Positions 1-12,654 of a stretch of 64,000 nt of DNA are shown in pieces. The translations under genes were made by a program, and so were the position numbers. Each line of letters starts with the position of its first letter. Position 1 is the stretch's first letter. The stretch comes from Euclidia mi (lineage: Eukaryota > Arthropoda > Insecta > Lepidoptera > Erebidae). The stretch spans positions 57,927,805 through 57,991,804 of the forward strand of contig OX123190.2 in the NCBI GenBank assembly GCA_944739405.2, read 5' to 3'. Under the pieces are notes generated by a model, which had not been told where the DNA came from, searched no databases, and saw only the letters and a list, made by a program, of their open reading frames with translations.

Positions 1-85
1 TTTGTGCAGTCTAGATCCTCAGAGTTCTATCGCAATAAGCATATATGACCTTATTATTAGATGGCAGCAATGTATAGATAATAAT

Positions 86-815
86 GGTAACTCATCATTG
101 TCTTGCCCTGGTCCCAATTTATTTGGGGTCGGCGCAGTATGTCCTTCACTTCCATATTTCTCTGTCACCAGTCATCCAATCGTTTACCCCATTCTCTTTC
201 ATATCCATCCTCACACAGTCCATCCATCTTTTCCTTGGCCGTCCTCTTCCTTTTCGTCTTTCTACATGCATATTCATCACTGTTTCACCTACATACATCT
301 CATCTCTCCGCATAACATGTCCATACCAAGCCAATCGACTACCTTTTACCTTTTCATCTATGGGCGCCACTTTCATACTACCTCTAACGTAATCATTCCT
401 AATTCTGTCCATTCTTGTCACTCCACACATCCATCGTAACATTCTCATCTCTGCCACATGCAATCGTTTCTCATCCATCTTCTTTGTAGCCCAACACTCA
501 GCTCCATACAGTACGAGAGGCCTTATAACCGACTTATACATGCGGCCCTTTAATTTCACAGGCATTTTGTGACCGCATATTGTACCTGAGACCTGCCGCC
601 ATTTCAACCATCCTGCGTTGATTCTTTGCCTAACATCCCAATCAATTTCGCCGTCATCTTGCAGGAGTGAACCTAGGTAGCGGAAATCGGAGCATACTGG
701 TAGAGGTGTACCGCTGAGTGTAACCAGTATAGGACTGGAGTGACCGCCAAAGTCACAGAACATATACTCCGTTTTGGTTCTGCTTATTCTCAGGCCTACA
801 TTCTCCAATCTAACT
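86..815 (-). mobile_element. 5'-truncated RTE-like non-LTR retrotransposon, 3' end
   Basis: The minus strand carries the last part of a LINE reverse transcriptase followed by a short 3' UTR. That UTR contains a motif reading ccaatttatttggggtcggc on the plus strand, which I associate with RTE-type elements of moths. It runs into a (atg)-rich end near 86-100. Coding similarity stops abruptly near 815, as expected for a copy truncated at its 5' end by incomplete target-primed reverse transcription. Flanking DNA shows no clear target-site duplication by eye. Confidence 0.75.
146..808 (-). pseudogene. C-terminal fragment of RTE-like LINE reverse transcriptase
   Basis: This 220-codon open frame holds only the region after the polymerase palm. 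Visible hallmarks are SRTKTEYM near residue 9, YLGSLLQDDG near 45, VLYGAECW near 98, LRWMCGVTRMDRIRN near 123 and RLAWYGHVMRR near 158, followed by a basic GRGRPRKRW stretch. This order is typical of the thumb and C-terminal region of the craniofacial-development-protein-2-like LINE polyproteins common in insects. The endonuclease and the FADD-type catalytic motif are missing, so it cannot transpose. The frame itself is uninterrupted, which suggests a fairly young insertion. The listed methionine is internal to the original protein, not a true start. Confidence 0.75.
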
Positions 816-914
816 ATTTTGATTAAATAAATATGTTAAAAATTAAAAAATAAACAATTTTGATTTTCAGTACAAATCGGCAATTTCATACTTTAAGCCC
901 TAATATTATATTTT

Positions 915-1250
915 CAATAGAATAAGCTGTCATAGCATAGTGGACGGACCAACGGACTGCTACGCATTGGGTCTCGGGTTCAAATCCACAGCTCGCACCA
1001 ATTAATTTTCGAAGTTACGTGCAAATTAAATTGTTAATTGTCGCTTGCTAAGAGATGAAGGAAAACATCACGAGAAAACCACCATGTCTGAGAATTCTCC
1101 AATATGTCTTCGAAAGACATGTGAAGTCGGTCTAACCGCGCTTGGTCAGCGTGATAGACTATTAATGGCCTGGTCCATCTCATAATAAGAAGAAATATGT
1201 GCCCAACAGCCGGAAAGACAATAAACAAGGTTTATGATGGATTTTCAGTA
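915..1250 (+). mobile_element. tRNA-derived SINE, Bm1-like
   Basis: A tRNA-like head has an A-box-like stretch near 930-945 and a B box ggttcaaatcc at 977-987. It is followed by the conserved lepidopteran SINE body: gtgcaaattaaattgttaat, cgcttgctaagagatgaagg, acatcacgag, acatgtgaagtc, and a tail resembling 'ggcctggtccatctcataa'. A minus-strand relative lies at 15383-15712 and matches in order along the body. Confidence 0.75.
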
Positions 1251-1440
1251 GATAGAGAACCACATAAAAACATTACTATGCAAAAATAAAAGGGTTTCAT
1301 ACCATGAAAGCAAAACCTACGATAATGTCCATGCTTTTTCAGCCTTTCACAGTCCACTGCTGGACTTAAGCCGGACGCGGCTAAGTTGTTTACATAATTT
1401 AGATAATAATCATTAGTGAGTAATCATTATTAAATGACAA

Positions 1441-1554
1441 CTTTACATTCCGCTAAGACAATATCACGTTACAGTTGTGACAATGTCATTTCAGAGCACT
1501 CTGAAATGACATTGTCACAACTGTAACGCGGTATTGTCCTAGCGGAATGTAAAG
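1441..1554. repeat. Near-perfect 114-bp palindrome
   Basis: Arms of 57 bp meet at 1497/1498 with at most a 2-nt centre. The outer ends read ctttacattccgct and its complement. The arms differ at only a few positions (for example around 1466 and 1529). There is no coding capacity. It could be a fold-back MITE or an inverted duplication of local sequence. Confidence 0.85.
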
Positions 1555-3181
1555 TTTGTGCTGAAGTTGTTTTTTACATATTCTGTTAGGCCGATATATT
1601 TTGAAAGAAATAAACTTAACCAAGATCTTCGATTTATTTAAATTTCTTTGAAACATTTAAATGCTTTTCGGGATAAAGCATCGTATACTCTGACTATCCG
1701 TTACAGTTAGTACTAATGAGTACAACATAATTCCGCTTGAGCACCGCGCTAACCCAGCACATCAACTTGACTGCAGAGTTAGACAAATCGCCGAAACGTA
1801 CGTCCAGTTTATTACACCGTTTTACTTATTCATCAGCTATGCAAATGAAAAGCAAATAAAGAGAGAAATGACCATCCCTGTGAAACGTACGCGTTGGTTT
1901 TATCTCGAAAACGATCAAACATTACGATCCCATTTTGCACGACGCATTTCCATATGCGCTATAAATAATGCCGTTTTACCTTCCATTCAAATAAAGGGGT
2001 TCCGTGGAAACGTTATTTTTTCACCCAAAATTGCTGGATGCGGTACGTTTTTGTAATACTTATCTACCTTTTCGGCAAAGATTATTAGCCCTGAGTTCAT
2101 GAATAAGCTTTTAGTCGACCGCTAATATACAATACTGATATCAAATTATTAGAATATTTTATTACCAAAGCTCCGTAATACTGTTGTGGTATATGATGTG
2201 ATTGAAATATTTTATGGAGGGTTGCTCGGCAAATGAAATAAGAGTTTTATCGGAAACAAGCACCATTTATATTGGCTGTTTTAAAAGCTTATAGATAATT
2301 ACTGTCGAGGTCTAGATATTTTAAGGTAGGCAGCACACTGGTAGTATTTTGTATTAGGTTCACATAATTCTTTTTATGGATTTAACGTCGTGACCGTCGC
2401 TTTTTTTGCACCTTCAATACTGCTGAAGCGTGGGAATATCGCGTTTGATGGGATAAAGAACCGTGGACTTGTGCAGATACAGGCAAAAAGACATCAACGT
2501 TTCTAACGGGAACTATGTCTTACTGTCAGTAATAAAGGAATTAGGACGCTAGACAAGGCTTTCTCCTTGCTTTCTTCTTAATTTATTTTTCATCCAGGCA
2601 GACGTAAAAAGGAAAGAAGGAGGAAGGCGGCAAGAATGAAACATAGCGCTACTATACATAAAATATTGTCAGTTTACTGTCTCAAATGAGCTGATACGTT
2701 GATTTCAAATAGCTTTATTAGCTTGACTATCGCTTTACCAACCCTACAGAAAATGAAAAGAAGGAATTCGACGTTCGTTCTCTCCTGCCCGTCCCTTACA
2801 AGAAATAAAGAAGAAGGCATAGGCCTCTGGCATCCTCACATACTTACCACGGGTCAGGCTCATGCCATAGACCGCGGCTCTCCACCACTGTGTTAAGTGA
2901 TTGAATGTGAGTGATAGTATATTGCCACCACCTCCTTTTGGCAAATACCCTTTTTATCCAAAATGATGGGACAGTTATCTTCGAATCGATCGAATTCTCT
3001 CATAGTAAATAATCCATTTAGGTATTGCGGCAGTAAATTTTATTTATTTCAACTCTTTTGGATACCAATTTATTCAGAATAAATCGCGAACGACTGGCAA
3101 AGATGTTGTATTTGAGGTCTGTGATGTCGCTCAGGGGGCCAATTCTCCTATATTTAAATGACATTGATCTTATATTTTAAA
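1555..3181. other. Unassigned AT-rich intergenic DNA
   Basis: Short open frames near 1868-2056, 2699-2896 and 2744-2944 overlap on both strands, have no recognisable motifs, and look like chance. No repeat or RNA gene is recognised. Confidence 0.5.
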
Positions 3182-4869
3182 CTAGCTGACCCAGCGAACT
3201 CCGTATCGCCTTTTTAAGAGTTTTAATTTAATTCCCTTTTTTCCAAGCCCCTTTTCCAAAGTAACTATTGACTTAGCGCTTAATCTCTTATCATTCCAGG
3301 GTCTATAAATGACGCAAAAACAAACATAGATTTTTATATAATAAAAAAAAATCCCATCCGCCATCTTTGATCACGAAATTGATAGTGTTTTTGAATTCTC
3401 CATTCCTTAAAATATCGGAGACGATACCCATATCGACTTAAAAAACATCCCGTCCGCCATCTTTGATTTCCTATCCGCCATCTTTGATCACGAAATAGAT
3501 GTTGTATTTGGATTCACCATCCCTTAAATCATGCGAGACGATACCCATATTGATTTTTTAATTTTTTCCCATCCACCATCTTTGATTTCCCATCCGCCAT
3601 CTTGAATCACGAAATAGATGTTGTATTTGGATTCCCCATCCCTTCAAACATCGGAGACGATACCAATATTGATTTAAAAAAATCCCATCCGCCATCTTTG
3701 ATCACGAAATAGATGATGTTTTTGTATTCCCCATTCCTTAAAATATCGGAGACGATACCCATATCGACTTTAGAAAAAATCCCGTCCGCCATCTTTGATT
3801 TCCTATCCGCCATCTTTGATCACGAAATAGATGTTGTATTTAGATTCGCCATCCCTTAAATCATCGGAGACGATAACCATATTGATTTTTTAAAACTTTC
3901 TCATCCGCCATCTTTGATTGCTCATTCGCCATCTTTGATCACAAAATAGATGTCGGATTTGGATTCCTCATCCCTTTAAATATCGGCGACGATACCCATA
4001 TCGACTTTAAAAAAAATCCCATCCGCCATTTTTGATTTCATATCCGCCATCTTTGATCACGAAATAGATGTTGTATTTGGATTCACCATCTCTTAAATCA
4101 TCAGAGACGATACCTATATTGATTTTTAAATTTTTCCCATCCGCCATTTTTGATTTCCCATCCGCCATCTTGAATCACGAAATAGATGTTGTATTTGGAT
4201 TCCCCATCCCTTTAAACATCGGAGACGATACCAATATTGATATTTTAAAATTTTCACATCCGCCATCTTTGATTGCCCATCCGCCATCTTTGATCACGAA
4301 ATAGATGTTGTATTTCGATTCTCCACCCCTTAAAATATCGAAGTCGATACCCATATTGATATTTAAAATTTTCTCATCCGCCATCTTTGATTTCCCGTCC
4401 GCCATCTTGGATCACTAAATAAATTTCATATTATTAACCAGCGTCTCGAAAATCTCGAAAACGATACTCATATAGATTGTATCCTATTCGTTTAGCCTTT
4501 TTTTGCCTTTGACCCAACCCTCCCCCTTCTCGTTTGACCATTTTATTATTTTTGTCTGGCCCCTAAAAGTTGTGGCGTAATTTTATATAGCCTATAGCCT
4601 TTCGGAATAATTGGGCTATCATAGGCACTAACAATTTTTTTAATCCGACTGCTAGTTCCTGAGATTAGCCGACATTATGTTTTAGCCTTTTTAGCCTTTT
4701 GCCCGGCCCCAAAGGGTCGAAGCGTTATGTTATATAGCCTATAGCCTTCCGGAATAACTGGGCTATCGTATACAAAAAGAATTTTTCAGATCCGAACGGT
4801 AGTTCCTGAGATTAGCGCGTTCAAACAAACAAACAAACAAACTCTTCCGCTTTATTATATTAGTATAGA
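3182..4869 (-). mobile_element. Non-autonomous Helitron with internal minisatellite
   Basis: Read on the minus strand the element starts TCTATACTAATATAATAAAG and ends in CTAG (plus-strand ctagctgaccc at 3182). It is flanked by A on the left and T on the right with no target duplication, the Helitron signature (5' TC, 3' CTRR, A|T insertion). The minus-strand 5' region (plus 4440-4869) has the common lepidopteran motif 'cctgagattagcgcgttc' followed by caaacaaacaaac. The centre is a tandem array at 3330-4480. There is no Rep/helicase coding sequence, so it would need helicase supplied in trans. Confidence 0.75.
3330..4480. repeat. ~118-bp tandem repeat array (about 10 units) inside Helitron
   Basis: The landmark 'gacgatac' recurs at about 3420, 3537, 3656, 3751, 3869, 3988, 4106, 4224, 4343 and 4460, giving spacings of 117-119 bp with one short unit of 95. 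Each unit holds two copies of ccgccatctttgat, then cacgaaatagatgttg, a 'ccatcccttaaa' block and gatacccatattga. The open frames here (e.g. 3607-3813 minus, 4068-4304 plus) are by-products of the repetition. Confidence 0.9.
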
Positions 4870-7254
4870 TGGCCTCAGAAGCGGTATTCTGATAACCTAA
4901 TGTCATTATCGTATAATTTGAAATACACAGTTCGTCGTTGACACATATTTTGACACTTGTTTCAATTTACGATCTCGTTACAACTTCGTTCAATTATCAG
5001 ACAATTTAGAAGAATACGCTTTTTGTGACGTAAGTATGACACTGACATGATATCGAAACTATATGTATTTAGGAGAATTGGGCCCCAGGCCCAGATCGAA
5101 ATCTAATTCCAAATAGATTAATGGCAGTCGGTGCAAGAAGGACGCTTATAATATAATTATACTTATATATACGTATAATATTATATTTAATAACCTGATC
5201 ACCAATTTATAATAATAATATATTTCATAGATATGATAGGCTCATCTAGTACCACTAGACTTAAGTAGGTAAGCCTGAAAATGTTGTGAATCAGTACAAA
5301 AACAGAAAGCCCCGGGGCGGCACACGAAGCTTTCACGTGCCGAAACCCCGCTGAGATATAGGTGCGGCACGGGAGCATAACAATAATTTGAGATCCATTA
5401 TACTAACACCGAAGGCAACTAGAGCAATGTTTTCGCCAACTTTTTACGCGCACCGCCTTGTTGTAAAGCCTAAGTATAGGATTTTACGGGGAACGCATTA
5501 TGGCCGCACGGCAGTTGTGAGCGGAATTCATAATAACGTTATTAATGAGGGGCGAAACATCAGGCCCAGAACGTCCGACCTGCATGCAAAAACCCTTTGC
5601 AGAAGCCTCGACAGCATATTATTTATGACGGGAGGCAAGAAACGGAATTTTAGTAAACAAGAATATTGGTTACTGTTCACAGTTTCGGCGAGGTTTGGTG
5701 GGCCTGGCTAATGATTAGTGTAAACTGGTAGCGTGATTTTAATGACTCTATAATTAATTATATCGTCATTAGACATGTTCAAAACCATAAGCTGTATGTA
5801 ACTGCGTTCGAAATGTATGCAGATGATAGTGAATAGTAGTAGGACTAGTAGTAACACTAATAAACTCAACAAGGCGTATTATTTCATCGAGAATGGTTTT
5901 CGCTTTGATTAAAAATATTCTCAAGATTTCAAGTGACGAGGAAAAAGATCCAAAAAAAAAATCTTGTAAATTGTCAGTTTGTCCATCATAAATATACAAT
6001 AAGGATCCAACTTAAAATGGGTGGGTGCACATCGCTTGATCCTCACCAACTCATCAATAGTCAATAACTTAAGTGAATAAAAATATTTGAGCAACCCTTA
6101 CCGAAACTCCCCTAACACACAAAAATGCTAAAATAACTCCTATTAAGGTCCCATTTCAAAAATGTAGAAAGGATCGCATTATTCAAATGAACGCCTATTA
6201 TTTTCCTTATAGCAATATCATCTTACCTATGGGTACGCTCAAATAGCTGTAGGCATTTTAGCTGGATCAGCACGTTTTGGGATCCAATATTACTTAGTTT
6301 AAAAGGGAAACAGTCTTTTTCATTCTGTCTACACTATATTAAGAATTTGAAGTTCGAATTTGGTAACCACTGTTATCATAGTCAGGGTTTTAGAAAGGAA
6401 CATTTTTTGTACTTACAAGGTCAAAAACGGTCACAACCGTTTTTGAGAGGATAAGTACCTATAGCTTTCTATTTGGATTATGTACCAAATATGAAATCTA
6501 ATCACATTTATGCATGAAGACGTCAGAACTACGGACACGCGTCTAGTTGTGTTAGAGCATGATACGGACGAGTGTGCGATTTGACATATTTAGTTCAAGT
6601 TTCTATGTAGAAGGAGTTATGATATTAATACGAGCTAAATTAACAAAATACGCGGACATTGTAATTTTCTTATATAACGCTTAAACTAACAATGGCAAAC
6701 ACTTTTAATCGTAGATATTATTTATAACATTATAACAAGGAAATTTACTTAGGTACTATATAAAAGAGATGGGTATGCGTTATTAAAGGTCGGATGTCAG
6801 AATGAATTTTTTCTCGTAATTAAATTTGTTCAAAATGCAGTTTTAATCTAGTCTCCGTTTCATACCTACTCAATAAACTTGAATGAAATCGCGACTAGAT
6901 CGCAAATTGAAACAAGGTGTCATATTATGTGTCAACGTCGAACTATACGTATCAAATTAGACGATAATGACATTAAATGTAGCAGAATACCAATTGTGAG
7001 CCAATTCAAAATCAAAGCGCATTTCGTTCAAAATATAGTTTGATGAAGATGTCTGTTTAAATACTAGAATCGAACGTCAAGTCAAGTTCGTCAAAGTATA
7101 CCAAATCCCAAGCTAGCATCTACAAACAATACAGAACTTAGTATCGAGTAGCAAATTGCTTAAAAATTACGTTTGTTGTATGGGAGCTGAAATTTTCACA
7201 AATCATGTATTTCGGTTGCCGCTATAACAACAAATACTACAATGCCTCGTTGGT
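4870..7254. other. Unassigned intergenic DNA with one 107-codon open frame
   Basis: The most notable part is 5300-5715, which is less AT-rich than its surroundings and contains an open frame on the plus strand (5388-5711). Its product has no motif I recognise and no splice or regulatory context supports it. A small perfect stem (11-bp arms, caaaaacggt and complement) lies at about 6421-6446. The rest shows nothing identifiable. Confidence 0.4.
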
Positions 7255-7690
7255 CACGCGGCATAAAGCCTCGTATTCATTTGGCGAAATATGTCCCGCG
7301 ACCTTGTCGCGCGACACGAATTCTACGTGTTGAGCGACGTCGCGGGGGACATCGCCCGACATCGCAGGCGACATCTACGTGTTGCGGAACAAGTCGCTTG
7401 TCGACGGTCCGATAGCGTCGACCTTGCGCGACTTCGTGTCCCTCGACAGTTTCCGACGGCATTTGACTTGTGAGGACGTGTGTTGCTATTTGTTCCGCGA
7501 CTACCCGCGATTATAGCACACTTCGTTGGTGCACACTACCAACGAAACTGTGTTAACACTTAGGCGACATCTCGATCACAATGCCGGTATGTGGACGAGC
7601 GAAATGTCGGTCGACATTATCGCGGGACAGTCGCACGTAATGTCCTGCGACTGTTCGCGATAATTCGAGCGACTTTGTCCCCTAGTGAAT
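7255..7690. other. CG-rich patch with repeated short palindromic motifs
   Basis: The sequence switches sharply from AT-rich to CG-rich and is crowded with variants of 'gcgacat', 'tgtcgcgcgac' and 'cgcgggaca', plus an inverted pair ttcgttggt / accaacgaa at about 7524-7547. Two short frames (7277-7462 minus, 7291-7473 plus) overlap and reflect base composition. It is plausibly the interior or subterminal part of a DNA transposon, but I cannot define termini. Confidence 0.4.
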
Positions 7691-7908
7691 ACATGGCTTA
7701 AATGTGCGCGTGGGATTGGAAGGTCTCGGGTTCGATTCCCGGGTCGGGCAAAGTGTTATTGGGTTTTTCCGTAAGGAAATTCTCTGTAGCAGCACGGAGT
7801 CTGGTAATGTGCCCGGTATGGCAATAGGCTCGCCCCCTATTACGTGGATGTAATATTACACCTCTGCCTACCCCTTCGGGGATACAGGCGTGAGCTAATA
7901 AAAAAAAA
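7690..7908 (+). mobile_element. tRNA-derived SINE
   Basis: B box ggttcgattcc at 7729-7739, then cgggtcgggcaaagtgttat, an internal 'tattacgtgga' core, ctgcctaccccttcgggg and a terminal ggcgtgagc followed by an A-run. The same body occurs on the minus strand at 11376-11512 and 45843-46108, so this is a repeat family. Confidence 0.8.
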
Positions 7909-10389
7909 TTCAAGCAGATCCCAGACTCAGTTCTGTTGCTGAAAATTTGAACCGAAACCAATCGGGTAGCTGTTGGGATGTTCCTTTTAGTCACTGACTG
8001 TCACTACACCACACAAAGCTGCTCAAGAATCGTTTGAAATGATCCATAATAATTATCCAGCAACCTTTGTTTGTATGACTAGTCACCTGTGACAGGTTTA
8101 AAGGGGGCATTTCATTGGCCTTTTGTAGGCGTCGTGGGTGGTTAGAGCACAACCAGAAATAGAACGCTAAACTGGACAAAGCCATTAATTTCGATGGGAA
8201 TTAAAGTAGCCCGTATTAATATTTCAAATCCACAAATAACTGTGTACGTCTGATACGTTTTCAAGGTAAATTTAAAGCTGATTTGGATGCAAATTTTTTA
8301 CATGTGGACAATTTAAGCCGAATTTTAAAAGAAATTTAGACAATTTAATAACGTAATAAACGCAAAGGTCTCTTACTTTTTATAGGCAATCAAATAAGTG
8401 TTGCAATATACATACCGAAATTACCAAGGTATTTATTTGAGTGTGAATGCCTCCAACAATCCTTATGTACTAATGTTATTGTAGATGGAAATGTCAGTTT
8501 ATTTGTTTGTTAACTCTTTGCCTTCATAAAGGCAGCGACTGAAATATAAAAGACTCATCAATATTTATTTACAAGGGTTGTCATCTACTAATCAAAGAAC
8601 CGTTGGTTCATATGGTGCCAATGGTGGCTAAAACGTCACTTAACATCTACCTATCTGTTGGCTGGCTAACCTAACTGGTTTACAGGTCTTGACATCAGCA
8701 AAAATGGTAACATTTTCTATAATTTTTAAGGTTAAATAGAATGTTACTTATGTTAATACTCTGTGGTTATACCATGATATAATAAAATTAGACTATATAT
8801 AAATAAGAATGAACTACCTGCCTGTCTACATCATCTTTTATGTGTATCATGTCTCTGGTGATATTTCATGTGATCTAGTTATGCGCTTGTCTGAATAAAC
8901 CAATTATTATAATTACATAATAGCATTGTACCTTAAGAGGAAACACAACGGCCGTTTTTTCAAACAAACGTAGTCTCCTGTTTTCTCCCTGGATGATGCC
9001 AGTAGTGCAATTATTTTTTTCCAAAAGATGTATGGCCCCGATTGGCATGTCCCTATGTTTTCCTTTTTCTCATAAATTGAATATTAAAAAAGATATGACA
9101 CCTTCGAATACCTCAAAAATTGGCCAGATTTTCCGCTGTGTTCAAACATCCAAAAAACAAGTAAAAGACCAAGGCGTAATAAATGTATTAAAAGAGTATA
9201 AAATATACTGATCCAAGAACAACTCTTTAATGTAATTTCACTTTATTCATGGACTTGAAACGTCTTGCATATTACAAAACAAAGTATAAAGGCAACTCAA
9301 ATCAACACAAAAACGACCAAATAATAAAATCGTTTACAGACGTACTGTCCAAAACAAGTATTGTAGTAATGAGCTTTCGACAAACGACAAATCGAAAACG
9401 TTTTAGGCCAAGTCATTAAAAAATAATTGAAGATTAGTCGGTAATAAAAAGCCACTCTGCACGACTCACATTCGCCAGTGCTAAGAGACGGGACTTTTCT
9501 TCCCGAATTTTCAGTTCGTACTTCGTGGAATTCAATTACTGGAAGAATTCTTGACTCTGCTTCTTTAGTCTAGCTAAAACTTTCGAATTTATGGTAATCT
9601 CCTACCAAATTTGATCTCCTTGGAGCCCGCTTCCTGCGCTTTTGTATTATTGAAGGCTATATTTTTTGTTGAACGTTAACCTCATTCACTCACTTCATTA
9701 ACGAATACTGCTTGAGACTATAATAATTTGATTCAATTTATATATTGGTCTGATTTTAATTTGGATTATAATTGAAACTACATTATATGAATTTATAACT
9801 CGCACTAGCTTATTAGGCCATCTTGCAAATTAGATAATGCAAGTAAATATTCACACAGTTCGATCCGTCATTAAACTTTTAAAATGATCTGCTTATCTCA
9901 ATTTACAGAAGATATTACTTTTAATCGCACTCCCTTTATTACCTTTAGTTAATTAATTCGAATATCCCTATTAACAACAGGCTCACTAGATCAGAATGAA
10001 CTAATGTACTCTCATACCGCGAATTTAGGTTAATCAAACTATATAATATGTACGACACAAATCTTCATCCCTCCAATACTGCTTACAATCCGCTAGTAAC
10101 ACAGTATTGATACCATAGAGTTAGCAGAGGGCTTAACCGCCCAAATGTCAATACGGCGTGTAATGAACCGACCTAATTAGTGCAAATATAAGCGTTCGCT
10201 CGTTTGCGGCGCCCGATGAGATACGCGTCAAGCAAATGTGTTGTTGGCATTATTATGAGGGGTGGTGAGTTTACATTCTGAAAATCTGATTGGTAAGCTC
10301 TTCCCGCTGTATTAATTAAACGAAATGTACAAAAGGTACACATTGTTTAGTTATTCGGTATTTAACTTAGTACTGTAATTAGAAATTTG
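7909..10389. other. Unassigned AT-rich DNA
   Basis: Open frames at 7991-8185 (minus) and 8993-9211 (plus) lack recognisable domains and any supporting context. No repeat family recognised. Confidence 0.4.
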
Positions 10390-10605
10390 ACTGCACGGTT
10401 GGTATAGAGGTTTAAGCGGCCGCCTCGCCGCTTGACACTGCGCCGAGTGTTGTGGGTTCGATCCCCACACGAAGCAACACTTTGTGTAATTGACAAGTTG
10501 TTGTTTCGAGTCTGGGTGTTCATTGTGTCCGTTAGTTGTTTGTAAAGTCCCCCGCGACACAGGATTTATTCCTAATGCAGGAGTTGTCTTTTCTAAAAGA
10601 AAGCA
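10390..10605 (+). mobile_element. tRNA-derived SINE, second family
   Basis: The tRNA-like head runs from about 10392, with A-box-like tggtatagagg at 10400-10410 and B box ggttcgatccc at 10455-10465. The body contains tgacaagttgttgtttcgag, 'tctgggtgttcattgtgtcc' and ggagttgtcttttc. A minus-strand relative at 12655-12880 matches the body in the same order. The head is long enough to mimic a tRNA gene, but its attachment to a repeated body argues against a functional tRNA. Confidence 0.75.
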
Positions 10606-11375
10606 AAAAATAAAAGAAATTATTCTGTAAATATATTAATTGACTGTATTTTTTTTGTTTTAGAAATGTTAGGTACGTTACATTTTACTCCGGCTCATAG
10701 CTGATGAAAATCCCGCATATATTATTATTATTATTATTAGATGGAACAGATACCTGGTGGTAAATATTTTATAAGGGCTTTATTTAAAGAAGTTAAAACA
10801 AGAAAACATGTTTTGGTACCCAGTTAAATCTGAAAATCATTGGCAAGCGTAAATAATTGAGATATAGTAACCGTTTTGATATTTCAAGTAATTCAAATTA
10901 CTAAAAATAATTAAGTCTGCATCTAAGCACTTCCTTGAAAACTGTATTAGGTACTGCGCTAAGAAACACCTGTATGGCTGGAAACTACACGAACATTCAA
11001 ACAACCGACACATAGGAACCGACACATGACGTACACATAAGAGGATTAAGAGGTGGTAGCCGAACCCACTGTGTATTCACTAACTACGTGTAACTGTATA
11101 GAAATTTAAAGTGGGCTGGAATTATAAAACACAGGCCCAGAATTTTTTAAGATTACAAACAATTCTCCTACAAACTACATTATTATCAACCATATAATTA
11201 CTCAAAACTGAAACTACAGTGTCAGATAGAGTAGCGTGTCCATCTCGCTGAAAAGTTAAGTCGTTGAAAGGTTCTGTAAGCATAAACTACTTACTTAAGT
11301 TTGTTCACACTGTTCGTTTATTCCTTGGTGTACCTATAAAATAAGTAATACATTTAAAAATAAAATATTATTTAT
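10606..11375. other. Unassigned DNA with short ATT microsatellite
   Basis: An (att)n run lies at about 10721-10739. Otherwise AT-rich sequence without recognised genes; the 62-codon frame at 10837-11025 (minus) is unsupported. Confidence 0.4.
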
Positions 11376-11512
11376 TAGCCATGAATTTTAGGTCCCACGT
11401 AATAGGGGGCGCGCCTATTGCCATTACCGGACACATCACTAGACTCAGGGCTGCTACTGAGAATTCGGAAAACCCAGTAACACTTTTGCCCGACCCGGGA
11501 ATCGAAAAGATA
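11376..11512 (-). mobile_element. Partial tRNA-derived SINE
   Basis: Minus-strand copy of the family at 7690-7908. Plus-strand landmarks are 'cccacgtaatagggggc', 'cctattgcca', ctgctactgagaatt and cgacccgggaatcg (complement of the B-box region). It lacks the 3' pyrimidine-rich tail. Confidence 0.7.
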
Positions 11513-12475
11513 AAATGAAGACATACTTAAATTAATTAGTAGTTCAGCTTTGTCAGTTTTTAACACGCTTTTATTAGGTCGTCGTGTATTAGCTTAAATT
11601 GTTTTAGTTTCAGTTTTATATTGGATTTTCTTTCTTTCTACGCAGAGATACATACCTACTAGTGAATCTAGTGATCAAGTAAGTTTAAAAATTATTTTGT
11701 ATTTGTTTGTCCCGTTACTTACCAGCTTTTAATCGATGCCTTACTACATATCAGACTGGTTCACATAGGTATGTACCGTATGAATTATAAACCTGTTAGC
11801 CGTAGAAGACATGATCGTAGCGGTATAACAGATGTTTTGGCCTCCTGTCAAATCTCTTGAGGACGGTACAGTAGATACGATAATATTTTACGTCACGCTC
11901 AAACGAAAACTATTCCAGGTGACTTTATTTATGACATAAAAACTTAAAACGTACTTTATTAAGAAGGTATAGTAACATCATCGCGCTAGCAGCATCCCAG
12001 TTGCATCCAAGAGTTACGCCTTGAAGCCGAATCGGGGTCCGCTTACTAATCTTACCAAATATGACAGCATATCAGCTTTTCAACACGGCGACTGCCAGCT
12101 ATCCGCCGCAACCCAAAGGAGTAGCGACATTCAATTATTTAGACTAGTATCAGTTTATTTGAGGATATTGACTCCGTGTAACGATTGTGTGTTGATTACA
12201 GTAAAAATATTGTTTTCAATATTAAATATTTTAGTTTTATAAGTCAGAGAAGAAGAACATCGGTTTGTCAAGCGAGATTATTGGTTGCGTTAACAATGCA
12301 ACTTGTGAATTTCAACTAAAATATTGGACCGCTTAACTATGTGCCGCCAAAGTCTACGAAGGGAATGAACATTCGCCTGAGTAATTAAGGGCGTAAATGC
12401 ACGCGTAGATGAGTACTGTAGTAATTACCAACTGGGTGAAAGTTTACTGATAGATGTCAGACTGTTGGGCGGTAC
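11513..12475. other. Unassigned AT-rich DNA
   Basis: An open frame of 73 codons at 12021-12242 (plus) has no recognised motif. Nothing else identified. Confidence 0.35.
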
Positions 12476-12640
12476 TGCGCTCCTTCTTTATACTCCCGTC
12501 GCTCATAGCGTAAATAAAGCCTTTCTCAATAAACGGGCTATCTAACACTGAAATAATTTTTCAAATCGGACCAGAAGTTCCTGAGATTAGCGCGTGCAAC
12601 CAAACAAACCAACTATTCAGCTTTATATATTAGTATAAGA
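12476..12640 (-). mobile_element. Helitron 5'-terminal fragment
   Basis: Plus-strand sequence gggctatctaacactgaaa, 'cctgagattagcgcgtgc', caaccaaacaaacc and a final tatattagtataaga followed by T matches the minus-strand 5' end of the Helitron at 3182-4869. The other end is absent. Confidence 0.65.
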
Positions 12641-12654
12641 TTAATCAAATTGTT

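Noticed and set aside
3330..4480. Regularly spaced repeats that could suggest a CRISPR array
   Set aside because: Units of ~118 bp are directly tandem without unique spacers, and the genome is eukaryotic. They are a Helitron minisatellite.
10392..10475. Possible tRNA gene
   Set aside because: A and B boxes are present, but the head is fused to a SINE body also found at 12655-12880, and no convincing cloverleaf with anticodon loop could be drawn.
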